From Harmothoe impar (taxonomy: Eukaryota > Annelida > Polychaeta > Phyllodocida > Polynoidae), in NCBI GenBank assembly GCA_947462335.1, contig OX381709.1, positions 43,246,933 through 43,310,932 on the forward strand: a DNA stretch of 64,000 nt, read 5' to 3'. The notes under the pieces were generated by a model. It was not told where the DNA came from. It saw only the letters and a program-made list of their open reading frames with translations, and did no database searches. The translations under genes were made by a program, and so were the position numbers. Each line of letters opens with the position of its first letter. Position 1 is the stretch's first letter. This document shows positions 1 through 13,600 of this stretch, in pieces.

Positions 1-3000
1 CGGTTGCTGATACAGCCTCCCTCCATGTTGACCAAAATCACAGCTGAACTAGCGGATCAATACAGGTGTTACTGCAAAGGAGGGGTAGACCTTCTGATGA
101 AGGGACCCCCTTATCTCTAAGGGGTGAACTTCTCAAGGAGTGACCCCCCTTATCTGTTTGTGCAATGTTGTCATCATGTCCTTCGGGTAGGTGCTATCTA
201 TAGGCCTGGATTCCACAATTCCCGATTGTTATACGTGACGTCTCTGGTGGTATCGGACAACATCGAATGCATCGCAGTATAGCATCAGGCGGGTTTCTAA
301 CATTTGGTACCTTTTTTCAATTAAGAATAAGTCCAATGAAATATTAATTTTGGTGACAGTGGAACCCAGGCTTATCTACATGGCTGAGTGACCGCTGTAC
401 ATAAGTGTGGCCTGGGAGAGTAAGGCTTCTCTATGGTTATCTTGATGTAGACTGCAGATCTAAATATAGGAGCTATCAATTGTCAAGTGTTGGTATATGT
501 TAGTATGTAATACATGTGATAATATGCATTTATGGAAACAATGATGAGCTAGTTTAATTAGATTTTATTGGGGTTAATCCTATCTCGATGGATAAATTGC
601 AGAAACGTATATATCTACTTAGATTAAATAGGATATTTCAGTACATTCTGACACATTCGGCTATAATTAATGTGCATATCTGTAATTGTTATCTAACACT
701 GTTTATTAAACATTCCTCTCGCACCCCATGACAACAGTTATGTCAATATTACAATTGATTGTGGAAAAAAGTCTTATAATGCAGCTGTAATATGTTGAAG
801 GCAATATTAAATGTTGCCATACTGACGGGGAGACAGATGCTTATATACGTGTACATGGCAATAATACATGTATCTATACTTAGCTGTTAGTTATATGTTT
901 TGCATACTGTGTATGCCCATTACTCACAGAAAGACAATCAAAAGTCTTATACAATGAATCATGTATAATTAATGGATTCTAGAATGAATATTACTTGTTT
1001 ATTATCCATCATAGTGACGTATAATTCAACACGATGGCGTTTGTTAAATAGTTAAAGCTAGGTGTAATACACGCTATACATGTACTTGGTACGTTGTTTA
1101 ATTAGGATTAGTTTGTCTGGAAAAATACTATGTCCTTGCTGATAAATGAACTGCAGAGTCCTGCACGGGTATACTTAGGTAATTGTTAATGTTATAGTCA
1201 CAGCGCCCGGCGAGGGCTAAGTCTTAAAGCTATGTTATTGTGATTTTAGCTGCTGTGTTGAATCTTGTTTTAAATCATACTAAGGTATGATACAATGTTG
1301 TCATGAAAAAAATCTTGATGATGTGAGTGATATGCAGATATGATACAAAATGAACGAGTAATTTTAATCACTGTTGCCATAGTGTATGTATACACGTCCA
1401 TGTTATTAGGTATCTGGGGTTTTAAGTATTAAGAGCATAATTATATCAGATGTTATGTCATACTATTCTCATTAAATGACTCTTTTATTCTACACGTGAT
1501 AAAGTAATTGGTCACCATCATACTTATTAAAGTATTCACAGAGCCGTTTAAATGTTAGGTACTCACAGCTGAAATGTAGAGAGAAACTGATACAGGTTGT
1601 AATGACCATATTAAAGTTGTTAAACCACCATCTTACACTGTCTTCCTTCTATGAATATTTCAATAGTATTTATACATATACATTGTATTTCTACTTTAAA
1701 CTGCTTCCAACGAAGGCCACACATACAGAAGGTATTTCACTTGAACATAAGTTATAATAATCCGTGTCCCAATCAAATAAACACGCCATTATGTGGCCAT
1801 CATATCGACATAGCTCTGTGTGTTTACGAATTTGATCTGGTACACATCAATAGTCCCGACCCCCACAATGATGCAGTGGTGACCATTTAGGAGAATAAAT
1901 TCTCAACATTGGCACTGGACTCATTAGATCGAGCTTTACCGATTTCTTATTTGTAATCTCTGAGATATGGGCACCTATAGCGTGATGTAACGTCTCAAAG
2001 CTAGGGCTGTTACTGTGAAATTGCGCAAAATCCCCGGACCGATTGCAAAATTACTTTAATTCCTCGTGCAAATAATATAGTAGACATGCAAGATACTTGC
2101 TCTCATTACATTTTATAATTTACACCTCAGTGCTGCCACCTGATGGCTTTTATCAAAACGAAATCGTCAAACCCCTCAAGAATACAAATAATATTCCTCT
2201 GTAACATATAGTAATACTTTCATGTCAGAATAAATGGTAGATTATAAGAAGGAAATAATTATACAATCATCTGAGAATCAAATTAAGAATATGTAGGTTT
2301 GAGTGTGACAGCTTGTATAGCAGCTTCCATCAGAAGTGTCAATCCCCTAGCACAGCCTTATTATTAGACTAGAGCAGTATTCTGACTTGTAGATAATTGT
2401 AGATACACGGAGCCTACTGTCAGTTAAAGCTGGACTCTCAGGGGCAGATTTAAGCATTTGGCATAAATAGATGGAATAAAACATATAGTTATCCATATCC
2501 ATCGATAGGCCGACCAGACAGCAGTGTTTGTTAATATGTATGGCAACTGGAAGGTCTGGCAAATTCGACTCCCAATATCTTCCCATTCGTCTTTTTAGGT
2601 AACATGAATCGTACATGTCCTTTTTCTAGCCCCCCCCCCCCTACTTCCTTTTAATCTGGCAGGCCTACGAAAAGAAAGTGAACACATACAGTATGGAATA
2701 GTATGAGAGGGAACATACATTCCTTAATCTCTTGGGATTTAAATCCAATATTTACCAAAACTAACGATACCGAGCACGCCAGGTACATGACCACCAAGTC
2801 ATATGACTTTTGCTTCTACGTTTGAGTTAAGCAGGTTATAAAACTTGGTGAAATATACCCAAAAGTCCTTTTTGTCTGACTTCGTCCATGACGCTCCAGC
2901 TTCAACTTCTACGTCCACTCTTGGAGAAGGGTCGTTCAACACCCGCCCTACAGTGGCCCCACTGCTCACACACCTAATAGGGGCACTCACTCGCCCAAAC

Positions 3001-6000
3001 ATTGGTGGTATATGTGTACTGAGTGTTCTGTCTATGAAGTCATTTCATTAAAAATGATGGGTTTGCTCATCAATATTTAGACCATAGGAACAAGTGAAAT
3101 TCACATGCGGTTATTTTGCCCCTTGGCTCCTTACAATTGCACAAACAGGAGAGACGCTATGCAAGAAAGGAGATGTATGCCCTCTAATTCTACAGGGAAG
3201 AAGTATGTATTAATGAGGAGCCTATGATTTTCATAATTTTCAATGTGCAAGGCACAACATAGATTCATAATACATGTGTATTAGATATAGGCACATACAT
3301 TTTCGATTACTATTGATTAATGTGATCTCTCATAAAGGGGCTTTGATAACTACAAGCCTTTCATTGTGACTCCTGATTCTTGAGAATATGTAATGAAAGG
3401 TTTGTAGTTAGGAAAGTCCATCTATGAGTATGAAACACTGTGCACCCTACTGTTGACTGCCCCACCTGAGTGGCCTACTCAAAGTGTACCTGACTGGTGC
3501 CACTGATTATACTACAATGTACTAGGCAGATTGGGGCTTGAAATTGCACCTTCAAACTGCATTAAATGCAAATTTTGCTCTTTGCAGAGATAATGTATGT
3601 TCTTCTGGGTTGTGGAAATGAACTTCTCAGAGTCTCCTTCACCGGATTCCCAGATTATATAATGTATTGTCTTGTAAAACAAAAACCACTGAACGTCCCT
3701 ACTGGGAGCTAGCCTGATCCAGACTCGCTCAACCAGTACCTTTTTCTGCCACAAGGGCTGCAAATGGGACTGGTGCAGCTGCTATATTTAGATTGTTACT
3801 TCCTGTCAGGCTGTGCACAGGAATTGGTGTACAGGATTTGATTGGTCAACCCCTGAGGGCAAGTAAGTGAAACAAGTTTTTTATATGAGTTTGCCCAGAC
3901 CCTACTATTATAGACTCGGGGCCTGAGACTGGCCTGATCCTGAGCCAGAAAATGGAGGATTGATTATCAGAATCGTCCACTAGGTAGCAGCAGTGAGCTA
4001 CATCATTGCAAAGTCGTTCTCTAATGCCACGGAAGGGGTCACCACACAGATGGTGTAAGCCTGCGTGTGAGCCTAGCTTTGTACTAGTTTAAAGGGACTT
4101 GCTACTTGTCACAGGATTACTGATGTTCTATTGACGTTTGCATATAACTCAGGATTATGTTAGTTTGATTTATTATCTAATAGAAAATCAAAAGAAATTG
4201 CCATGTCATGGTACTAACTTTCATGATAAGGCCATTTGAGCAAAGGAGTACCTTAACTATAGAAATGAATAGTAAGATTTTCACATTATCTGTCATGGAT
4301 AATCCCCATCTTCTATTGATATTGCAACCAAACCTTGGGAATGTATAATGGACATCTATACAAACATTTTAGGACCAATAAAACAGGGGGTCACAGATGA
4401 AATGAGAAAGGCATGAATTTTGGAAAAATATTTCTTTTGCCTTAACTATAGGAGCCTATGGGTGTCCTAGCAGTGAATATAATATATTATGTGAACAATG
4501 GAGGTATACTGTCAAAATATCAAATACAAATAGTTAATTTAGGGAAAGTGGTCTATGTAGGAATATGAATACAGCTTAAAGAGTACTTTTCATGAACTTC
4601 GATTTTTGCCGCCAGGTGGCTTCTGTGTAGGAACTAGCAATTTCCTTTAAATCTAGCTTGTATCTATATTCAACTACCCCAGGAATCATGTTCAAGACGT
4701 GGTGGATGTTTTGTAACTTTTTGATTTGATATGGCTTAGAAAGCCAGCTTATAACTACTGCATCAATAAACTTAATCGATCAGTTGATCCTACCAGATAA
4801 AGATCAATTTAGACATCTGCCTACCTCTCTAAGAAATCAACTTTTTTTAATAGTACCTTTTGATAATAATTTTGAAGTATGAAACACTAATTTTGGGATA
4901 CTGAAACGTATTGTGATGTTACCATCGTATAATACAACTAGAATAAAAGCAAAGTCCATTTAGCAAGGACATATATTTCGTTACTCTGCAGATTCCCACA
5001 GATATCATGAAAAAGCCCAAGAAACGTAAAATGATATAACTATAATCTGGGTGAAGTGTGGTTTGATTTGAAAATGGTGTTATTTTGAACACACCAAACT
5101 CAACACAGGAAATTTCATTTTTCGATTTTTATTTTGAAGTCTTAAAGTTTGAAGACATTTTCAGGATTTTTTTGAGATTTGTTTGTTGATTGATCTTATT
5201 AGTGCGGCGTTTCGGATTATTTATAACCATTTTACATCACTAGTCGCACAACCTATAGCTATACGCGTCTATATTATCAGTCTCTCTGATAAGTATAGTT
5301 TATTAGAGATACCCAAAACCTATGTATGCTTATCTTTGTCTGTTGCTGGGTATTAGCCATTAGCTCTAGAGATATGATCGGATTAACTTCATTATCTGGC
5401 AAGCGTATGAACCTAACTCTAACATATGATCAGATAGGATCAAATCGGTCACCTGTTGGTCAATGGTCAACAGCTGTACGCCCACCTCCAGACAAAGGCC
5501 ATTGTATATTCAAATATGTATAATTTTCATTACCACAATGCCCATGTTGTAGTAATGTAATTTACAATATTCTACCCGACAATGCAATGGCAGAGGCGGT
5601 ATATTATATTCTGTATTCGAGATGTCACATGTTCATTTATGTTCTTGATGCAATCTCCAATTATTCCCTAAAATGACGTAATTTGGTTTTCTGATTATAG
5701 AGGGCTCAATGAATGTGATGCTACCCGAGTTCTGCCAATCAATAATTATATATGTTCTCAGTAGCCAGATAGACAGAAAGGATGATACAAGCGCATAATA
5801 TCTTCTACCCAGCTAGCAGCATGTATTTTCAAATGTAGCCTATGTCTCGTATACCCTTTTCCTGTATGATACTTCTATAATTATGTATATATATATATGT
5901 GTACCTAAAAGAGGGCATGTGCCTATTTACCTGTGTACTTTACATTGCAGTGTGATTTACCCTTTACCAGGATATAGTGTATCAGTTGAGAAGCGTAATA

Positions 6001-6450
6001 TAAGCATTCATATTTAACACAGCAAATAGTAAACAGGATGAGCAATCATTATGTATTCTTCTCAATAGACGTTTACAATACAGCCACAGAAAAAAACACA
6101 ATTTCGGAGTGTGGGAAACTTCTACATTGTAGGGGCCTATATATAATAGTGATCCCTGAGTAAACTATTTAAGTGCTAACACCTAGCTCGTCAAGGACTG
6201 TGGATGATCCGATTAATAACCGCCTCTAACATGCTAGGGAGGTCAACATGCGATTTTCTACCAATTTACTCTGTGGAAGACATGAACACAAGTTATGCAG
6301 CCACATTCATTCAAGCCATGTCCTATATACTTCCACCCTCGTACATCATGCCTAGTTGAACAAGATAACGACCTGAATAGGCAAAACTGCGTGCTAAAGA
6401 CTGAGCCATTGCTTAACTGACCCGCGTGCCAAGTCAATCTCTAAAGGCCT
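1..6450. other. AT-rich intergenic spacer, no gene recognised
   Basis: I see no convincing exon, RNA gene or long repeat here. The open frames are all short (under 90 codons), have no recognisable domain and overlap frames on the other strand. The stretch has many TAATTA/ATTAAT words and one short poly-C run at about 2630-2641. A small hairpin at 3348-3409 is listed separately. It may be the distal upstream region of the gene at 7400, but nothing shows that directly. Confidence 0.6.
3348..3409. repeat. Short inverted repeat (hairpin)
   Basis: The 18-base arm at 3348-3365 (AACTACAAGCCTTTCATT) is matched by its near-perfect reverse complement at 3392-3409, with a 26-base loop. It could be a degenerate miniature transposon or a transcribed hairpin. 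There is no promoter or family evidence for either. Confidence 0.5.
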
Positions 6451-7399
6451 ACTTTTTACCCGGAATGAATGAGGCGAGCCAGCTTGTGTGACTATAGTGT
6501 GTACGCGGTGGGCATGACGATATTGATTATACACTCCTCAGGGACGGGATTACCCACACCGTACCGTGACGGCGGGTCAGAGTCTTCTTGTGTTTTCAGC
6601 TGTAGGTGGCGGTCCATGCAGGAGTATTCAGCATGGTCAGATGGTGCAGATATGTATGGTGTTTATAGGTCACCATGGGCGGTGTATACATATAGGCTGG
6701 AACCTCCAGTACATAGGGGTTCTGCTGTACATAGTGGACACAACTACACTGTACCTGTACATTGCGGGAGGCTTTCTCACCTGCGGGCCGTGCAGGAGAA
6801 GCATCACCTGGTTTGGGACTCTGCTCAGAACCAGAGGTCAGAAGTCTCCTTCGGACGGATAGATACATTGATCTACAACACATGACATTAATTGTCAATG
6901 CATGGGGATGACACTTGGGGATGACACTTACCTAAATTTCAGTCAGTGTCTCCTCTCTGACAAGGTATAGGTAAGTAATATACTAAGTACTCTGTACTCC
7001 AGAATGCAGGACAGGTATATTAAACCGTGATACCAATTACTAGAGTTGTTCACTGTAACTGTTTACTACACAACGTCTTTATGAATTACTTACCACGACG
7101 CATCAATATATACATTGTGTGAAGCACAGAAGGATGTAGTTGTACAACTGCATGACTGAAGCATACAAAGTGCATACTCTCTCTGGTTATAATATTATAT
7201 TTGAGGGAGTCTACAGTATTGATACGTAAGCTTCACAGACGTATCCCGCATTGTATAGACTATCCACATACACTCAAACATAGCTGTATAATATTACATA
7301 ACCCTTCCGTGTATTTACCTGTGTTTATGCGTACCTTTTACCACGTTGCAGCCTTCCTCTGACCAAGCCCCGTAGAGCACCTCGACATCGACAACCACT
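6451..7399 (+). other. Upstream region of the STAND gene, possible untranslated exon
   Basis: GC content rises here relative to the spacer to the left. Three short frames overlap at 6469-6898 on both strands, and none has a recognisable domain, so I do not call a gene. Just before the gene at 7400, an AG at 7350-7351 follows CTTTTACCACGTTGC and could be a weak 3' splice site. That would make 7352-7399 the end of a 5' untranslated exon. The pyrimidine tract is poor, so an unspliced 5' UTR is equally possible. Confidence 0.3.
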
Positions 7400-10300
7400 A
7401 TGGCACAGGGGGCCAAACTTAAGGATATTGGGATCCTGAGGATCTTTGTCTCCTCCCCATTTAGTGGCATGGAGGGAGAGAGGGACTGCCTTGATAGGCT
7501 CTACTGGCCCCGCCTTAAGTCGGTGCTCATCACGAAGGGCCTCCTCCTGAGGGTGGTGGACCTCCGCTGGGGTATCACCAGTGAGATGTCCTCTGACCAC
7601 GAGACCATCACCACCTGTCTGAGGGAGATAGACCGCTCCGATATCTTTGTAGGGCTGTATGGTCAGCGTTACGGCTGGTGTGGACGCGGGGATGAGGCCC
7701 TACAGAAGAACTTTGACAAGGCCGTGCCCCGCTTCCCCTGGGTGGACGAGCACAGGGACAGGAGCATCACCGAGCTGGAGTTCCTCCAGGGTCACCTTAA
7801 CGACCCCAAGCGCACCCCCTCCTGCTTCTGTTTCCGCGACCCTGCCTACGATGCTAAACGCAGCGCCCAAGCCAAGGAGGAGGGGAATGCGAAAATGGAG
7901 AAGAATTACAAGTGTGAGAATGAGGAGGCTTTGGGACGTCTTAAGGATCTCAGAGAAAGGGTGGCCGCCACGGAGGGTGACACTATGGGGATAAGGATGG
8001 ATTACAAGACACCTGAGGGGGGAGCTGAGTTCATCTACACCTGTGTGAGGAGGTATATAGACGAGGAGATCATTGCTCACCAGCCGCAATTATCGAAATG
8101 GGAGAAGAGTCAACAGGCTCATAACAACTTCATGGTCAGTCGAGGTGGTATCTACATCGGAGGAGAAAAGTATGCTGAAAAGCTTAATGCCTTTGTGTCT
8201 CAGGAGGGAAGCACCCCGCCAATGGTGATCACTGGGCCCACTGGATGTGGCAAGACGGCACTTCTTAGCAGCTGGATCGAGTCCCGAAAGAATGCACAGG
8301 AAAACGACATTGTGATACCCCACTTTGTCGGCGCAGACCCAAAAAGCTCCAAGCCAGAAAACCTGGTGCAGCGCATCATCGGAAATGTAGATATTCACCT
8401 CACTGGCAAACCACCAGATATAGAATTCAGGGTAAGCATTATGCATGCAAAGATGCAGGATACTCTGAATGAAAGCCTGTTGAGCATGGTTAAAAGAAAA
8501 GAGAAACTCAAAAACGAAAAGCTGATCATAATTGTCGACAGGGCAGACGAGCTGTACAAAGTTAAAGCGTTCAGACCGTTGTACTGGCTTCCCAGCCCAT
8601 TGCCTGAGAATGTGCGGCTGATACTGACAGTCACTACAGGGTCTGATATTGCCTGTGAAACCTTGGAGAGTCTCCAAAACCAGCACAACGCCACACAAAT
8701 GGACATCGGATTGCTGACAGAAGAAAACAAACGGATCCTATGTGATACAATACTGAAACAATATTCCAAATCATTGGAAACGGAGCAAAGGGAAATGATC
8801 CTAAACTCTCCCAAGACAAGCCAACCTTTCTTCCTGAGGATCCTGATCAATATGTTGTGTACACTGGGTAAGTTCCGCACCCTCACTACTCAGATTGAGC
8901 AGCTCATAGCGTGTAGAAATGTGCCTGAGCTGCTCACCATCATTATACAACACATGGAGGAGAAGTACAATCACCCAGACTATGATGGCAACCTAGTGAA
9001 GGACATCGTCTGTGGGATATACCTGTGTAAGAGAGGAATCTCCGAGTTGGAATTCCCCATGCCACAATACATGTGGACTCCTCTCATCTACGCCATGGAG
9101 AAGTACCTTATGAACCGCTCAGGTCTTCTCAGCTTCAGTTTCCCAGAGATGAGGATTACAATTCAGAATATGTACATGTCAGACCGGGAGTCCAGGGTTG
9201 AAGCTGCCAGCAAGGTTGCTGAGACATTCTATCAGCCATACACTGAATGTCTTTCCACTCGAAGACCGATACCAAAGAGGATAGTCATTGAACTGCCACA
9301 TCTCCTCCAGCAGGCAGGGGATCACACACGCCTACTGGAGGTGGTGAGCAACATTAAGGTGTTCCAGATCCTTTATCAATCAACCCCCTTTGTTCTGAAT
9401 GAGTACTGGCAGGAGCTGGGTCTCCCTGGCGATGTGATATCCAGGAAGTATATGCAGAGCCTCGACAATTACGTTGCAAGTCGGTACGCCACCCATATGA
9501 AGAACATGAGTGAGGAGGGAATGGCAAATCTCATGACGTGGAAGGCAAAGGTTCTGCCTGAAATCAGAGAGTGGATGCAGACATCGAGATTGTATAATGG
9601 CATAGAGATCGTGTATGACAGGGAAATCAACCTGCTTTCCAGGCATGGGGCACAAGACGGCCTCAAACAAATGAAGTCGATCGCTGATGTGAAGTACGAC
9701 AAGGCTTCGTTCCTGGCCAATACAGGAAGATACCAGGAGGCTCAGAGATTGCACCAGGAGGTCCTGAGTATAGGGGAAAAGTTAGTGGTGGCGACTTTCA
9801 TCAAAAGGCAGGAGATTGCCAGGTCCTACAATGCATTGGGACGGTGCAGCTACAAACTTAAGCGACTTCAGGAGGCCGAGGATTGGTACATGCTGGCCAT
9901 GGAGACAATAAAGGATGATCCTGCAGAAAGGGTGCACCTAGCATGGGTGTATTACAATCTGGGGCTGATCAACTATGACCAAGGGGACATGAAGGCCTCA
10001 CTTGAATGGTATACCAAAGCTGTAAGCCTCTGGGAGGAGATAGAACCCCATAAATTCTCCCTCGGTCTGGCTGTCAACTTCCTACGCATTGGTTCAGTAT
10101 ACCAGAAACAGGATGACCTGGAGGCTGCTGAGATCTACTTCAATAAGGCGCTCTCTGTGAACAAGACTCTCCTCGGCAATGACTGCATTGATGTGGCAAA
10201 ATGCCTGACTACTTTGAGTTTTCTTGAGAACGAGAAGAAGAATCACCTGAAAAGCTTGACTCTTGTTCAGCAGTCCGTTCGCATTTTCAAAATGATGGCT

Positions 10301-10915
10301 CCAGCGGGCTATCATCGAACAATCTTGGCTGAAGAGCACATGGTCAGGCAACTGATGCAATTGGACAAACAAGATGAGGCAGAGTCGATGATGGACAGTC
10401 TAGTTCTCCATTTGAAGGACACCAAGGCCAAGACTAAACCTGAAATATATGAGGACTTCATAGCAAAGTGTATTGAGATGGGAAACTACCGAAAGGCTGT
10501 TGAGCTTACCACTCAATTACTGGAGACACCCAATGAATGTGACACTTTCCTTGCTCAGCTTCTGCATGCCCTCTCCTGTCTGCCTGACAACGAGGACACT
10601 ACACATACCTATATGACAAGGCTTGAATATGGCCTATCACAATGGCCACAGTCAAAGGACATCCTACGCGTTCATCTAGCTATGTTAAAGAAAAAGGACC
10701 CATCTCAGGTTCTCCCATTTGTCCAAAAACATTGTGAGGGGCAGCCAGGTGTACCTGCCGTTGGGGAATGTTACTACACCATTTGTGGTATACTAGAGAA
10801 AGCCCTGGAGGACATCGACCTGACTAGATCAGCCCTCACACTTGGCTTAGAATACAACTCTATGGACCAACCACTATGCAACCTGTCTGAAAGGCTTAAA
10901 GCTATAGAAACTTAG
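7400..10915 (+). CDS. DUF4062-NACHT/STAND-TPR protein, nephrocystin-3/TTC41-like
   Basis: An uninterrupted frame of 1171 residues starts at ATG 7400 in a fair Kozak context (CCACTATGG) and ends at TAG 10913-10915. Residues about 11-95 form a DUF4062-type N-terminus: an IFVSSPF strand, LRWGIT at 55-60, then DIFVGLYGQRYGW. Residues about 250-480 are a P-loop STAND/NACHT-like ATPase with Walker A GPTGCGKT at 279-286 and a Walker B-like run LIIIVDRADEL at 375-385. Residues about 760-970 hold four or five TPR units (for example YNALGRCSYKLKRLQEAEDWY). The same order occurs in nephrocystin-3, which is somewhat longer (about 1330 residues) and has an extra N-terminal coiled coil, and in TTC41. Such proteins are thought to be nucleotide-controlled scaffolds, in the cilium for NPHP3. 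For this copy a role in ciliary or innate signalling is inference. The whole reading frame lies in a single exon, and both nucleotide-binding motifs look intact. Confidence 0.93.
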   Translation: MAQGAKLKDIGILRIFVSSPFSGMEGERDCLDRLYWPRLKSVLITKGLLLRVVDLRWGITSEMSSDHETITTCLREIDRSDIFVGLYGQRYGWCGRGDEALQKNFDKAVPRFPWVDEHRDRSITELEFLQGHLNDPKRTPSCFCFRDPAYDAKRSAQAKEEGNAKMEKNYKCENEEALGRLKDLRERVAATEGDTMGIRMDYKTPEGGAEFIYTCVRRYIDEEIIAHQPQLSKWEKSQQAHNNFMVSRGGIYIGGEKYAEKLNAFVSQEGSTPPMVITGPTGCGKTALLSSWIESRKNAQENDIVIPHFVGADPKSSKPENLVQRIIGNVDIHLTGKPPDIEFRVSIMHAKMQDTLNESLLSMVKRKEKLKNEKLIIIVDRADELYKVKAFRPLYWLPSPLPENVRLILTVTTGSDIACETLESLQNQHNATQMDIGLLTEENKRILCDTILKQYSKSLETEQREMILNSPKTSQPFFLRILINMLCTLGKFRTLTTQIEQLIACRNVPELLTIIIQHMEEKYNHPDYDGNLVKDIVCGIYLCKRGISELEFPMPQYMWTPLIYAMEKYLMNRSGLLSFSFPEMRITIQNMYMSDRESRVEAASKVAETFYQPYTECLSTRRPIPKRIVIELPHLLQQAGDHTRLLEVVSNIKVFQILYQSTPFVLNEYWQELGLPGDVISRKYMQSLDNYVASRYATHMKNMSEEGMANLMTWKAKVLPEIREWMQTSRLYNGIEIVYDREINLLSRHGAQDGLKQMKSIADVKYDKASFLANTGRYQEAQRLHQEVLSIGEKLVVATFIKRQEIARSYNALGRCSYKLKRLQEAEDWYMLAMETIKDDPAERVHLAWVYYNLGLINYDQGDMKASLEWYTKAVSLWEEIEPHKFSLGLAVNFLRIGSVYQKQDDLEAAEIYFNKALSVNKTLLGNDCIDVAKCLTTLSFLENEKKNHLKSLTLVQQSVRIFKMMAPAGYHRTILAEEHMVRQLMQLDKQDEAESMMDSLVLHLKDTKAKTKPEIYEDFIAKCIEMGNYRKAVELTTQLLETPNECDTFLAQLLHALSCLPDNEDTTHTYMTRLEYGLSQWPQSKDILRVHLAMLKKKDPSQVLPFVQKHCEGQPGVPAVGECYYTICGILEKALEDIDLTRSALTLGLEYNSMDQPLCNLSERLKAIET

Positions 10916-10949
10916 GCAGCTGTAGCACTTTATATACCCTTGTTCAGTA

Positions 10950-10955
10950 AATAAA
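10950..10955 (+). terminator. Polyadenylation signal of the STAND gene
   Basis: A canonical AATAAA lies 35 bases after the TAG stop, giving a very short 3' UTR. No genomic A-tract follows, so there is no sign that the gene is a recent processed retrocopy. Confidence 0.75.
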
Positions 10956-13600
10956 GACGTAAGACTATATACATGTATACATGTGATGTCCAAGTATCTG
11001 ACACGATAGACAGAACTATTTTCTCAGGTATCCCTGTCAAATGACTTATATGTTGATATTGGCATCGTCTAGTCATTTTTACTATTGTTATGATGTAACA
11101 GCAATGAGTTAACCAATCATCGATAGTGTGAGAATGATTTTTTATCATTCTTCAGCGCCGTTTTAACAATTTACATCATCAACATGGCAAAAATAAATAT
11201 AATTTTGATATCATTCAAATGTCAAGCTTTCTGTTCAATTTGGTCTGAAATCATACTCTCAAAATATTACTACTAGACAGTTAATCTGGTTAATCAAGCT
11301 ATATTTTATGCACAACATTTTATGACTGGCTGGATAAGCTGTAGTGCAATAAGGAAGACATGGCATGGTTTTCAATGGATTATTCTAATCTACATTTCTA
11401 ATACCAAAGCAATAGGATTTAGGCCTGTCAGGCTCCGACGCATTCTATAACAAGATTTGGCGCCACTAAATTACAGGCCTCTCTATATATCTAAAGCTAT
11501 TCTCATCCAACGTTGACTTATATATTCATCTAGATAAGATGTCTGTTCTAGTGAAGTACTATGGACAGTTTCGCCTCTGCAGGCTACAGGCAATCAACGA
11601 CGGAAATTCGCCAATACTCGTGTCTCCTCAGAATGACTCCGTCATTGCCTGAATGTTCTAACACCAGGTGGCAGCTGTGTAACGCTCTTGGGGTTATATA
11701 TCTCTACTTGGACAATCTCCAAAAGGGCCGACAATGCCATTTCATTACTAACCGAAGAACAAATCAAGTAGATTGGCCACAGCTAATAATTTGGTGCAGG
11801 GACAGCCTAATGAATTGCAACACATGTTTTCAGAATTTCCGCACATCCTTCACACAGCTTTTAAGTTGCATGCTTTAGAGTCACTTCATATAACGTTAGA
11901 TAACATGATATTTAAATCAGTTTTAGAGACAATACAATGCTGAATTGAAATAAACAGATATGTCTATGCCTTTATAAAAATGGAAGTATGGTTGCATGGA
12001 CACAGTTAATAAAGAGTTTATATTTCCTTGCATGTGCTTCTCCAATCAAATAGTCATAGCAGCTACACTTTCGACGCGATGTGGCCACCAGACGTCAGGA
12101 CGAGTGGCAGGACTCTTAGTGACAAGCAGTGCAACTTATGAAAGGTTTGATTAATCCAAAGGTGTACATCACAATAGTAATGATTCTTCCAGTTTAGTTA
12201 TGTCCATATATAGCACAGTAGTGTACAATGCAAAGGTTCCTTTAAATAGATAGTTTCCATGACTGTCAGTTGTAGATGTGGTATTGGACAGTTCTTATAC
12301 AGTTGTTCTAGCATAAGAAAATATATTTATATATCTTATGCCCAAATTGCTAAGGAATGTGAATACTATTTTACCCAGGCAGGAGTGTGAGTGTTTTGAT
12401 GGACCCTCAACACACACCAATCACCCATAATATTATATGGCATTGACTGATCCCTATGCACTGGCAAGTTTTACCTGAACTGACCCTACAGACTGCACCC
12501 AGCACAGGACATTGCGTTTGTTTGATCCCCAATCACCCACAAATAGTACTGACTGGTAACCCTTATTTGGGGGAGGGGGTTGGCCCAGGGATATATGCAT
12601 ATCATTAAACGCTAGCGGTTAGCTACCTACAATGCACAGAGTGAATTGTCAGTGTGAAGAAACAACACCGTTTCTACACACTGATTGGGAGTATGGCAGG
12701 GATGCTGGCGGCAGAAGGGCAATGCGCCCAAGCTAGTTTTTGCCCGCAAGGGTGATATAATCCAATAAATCCACGTTTTAAAAATACGATGGCACCAATA
12801 TCAACCTGGTACTGCATAAAGTTATTATGACAGCAGAAACGGTTATAATCCCAGCCAGATTAATTGATATTGAAACGTCTTCAGCTGTACCATTTGTATC
12901 CTCATGAGTACTTTGTCCAACATTTACTCTTTACACTGTCTATATAAATATTGCCAAGGATTAAGGACCTATTCTCTCCAATCTCCATAGTGATACCTGG
13001 ACACCTACATAGGTCCCGTATCTATTATGTATTTTATAAATGTTTTCACGTCCTACTGATTGTGAAATCAATAATTACCAATAGATTTATGACCGCTTAG
13101 TGCACGTCAATTCCCGGTATCTGTTTCCAATATGTAGCCCTCTGGAGTCAGGAGTATATGGCTGCCACACGTCTATAGTAGGAACCCAACCCGATATCTC
13201 GACAATGGATATTGTGTTTAGAAAACTCAAAATCCAATAGGTAAGACACTCGGGACAAGCAAACTGACGAGTACAAGGCCGCTACAGGGGTAGATGCATC
13301 TTCAGAATGTGACTGGTCACGGACATTTATTTGGACAAGGACATAAACTAAAATAAAGATCACCTGCATTAGTAAACGCCATGCACATCAGGAATAAGGT
13401 AGTCCATATTGTAAATGCTAGAATCATTATTTTATCAGAATATATAAAATGCTTCCAAGATGCTTTTGTATCTTCCACACTATCTACATTGTGCATTATG
13501 TAAGCTTTTCTTGATCATGAAAGGCGCACAATTCTCACATTTCCTAAGATAAGATGGGGGAAGAAAATATAATGAAGACCATTTACATGATCATTGCCAA
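10956..13600. other. AT-rich intergenic spacer
   Basis: No exon or repeat is recognised. The longest frame (11561-11878, +, 105 codons) has no domain and no coding-like neighbour. Confidence 0.55.

Noticed and set aside
6469..6898. Three overlapping 98-138 codon frames upstream of the STAND gene
   Set aside because: They overlap on both strands and show no domain. A minus-strand splice donor (CCCGCAG|GTGAG) is suggestive but not enough for an exon call.
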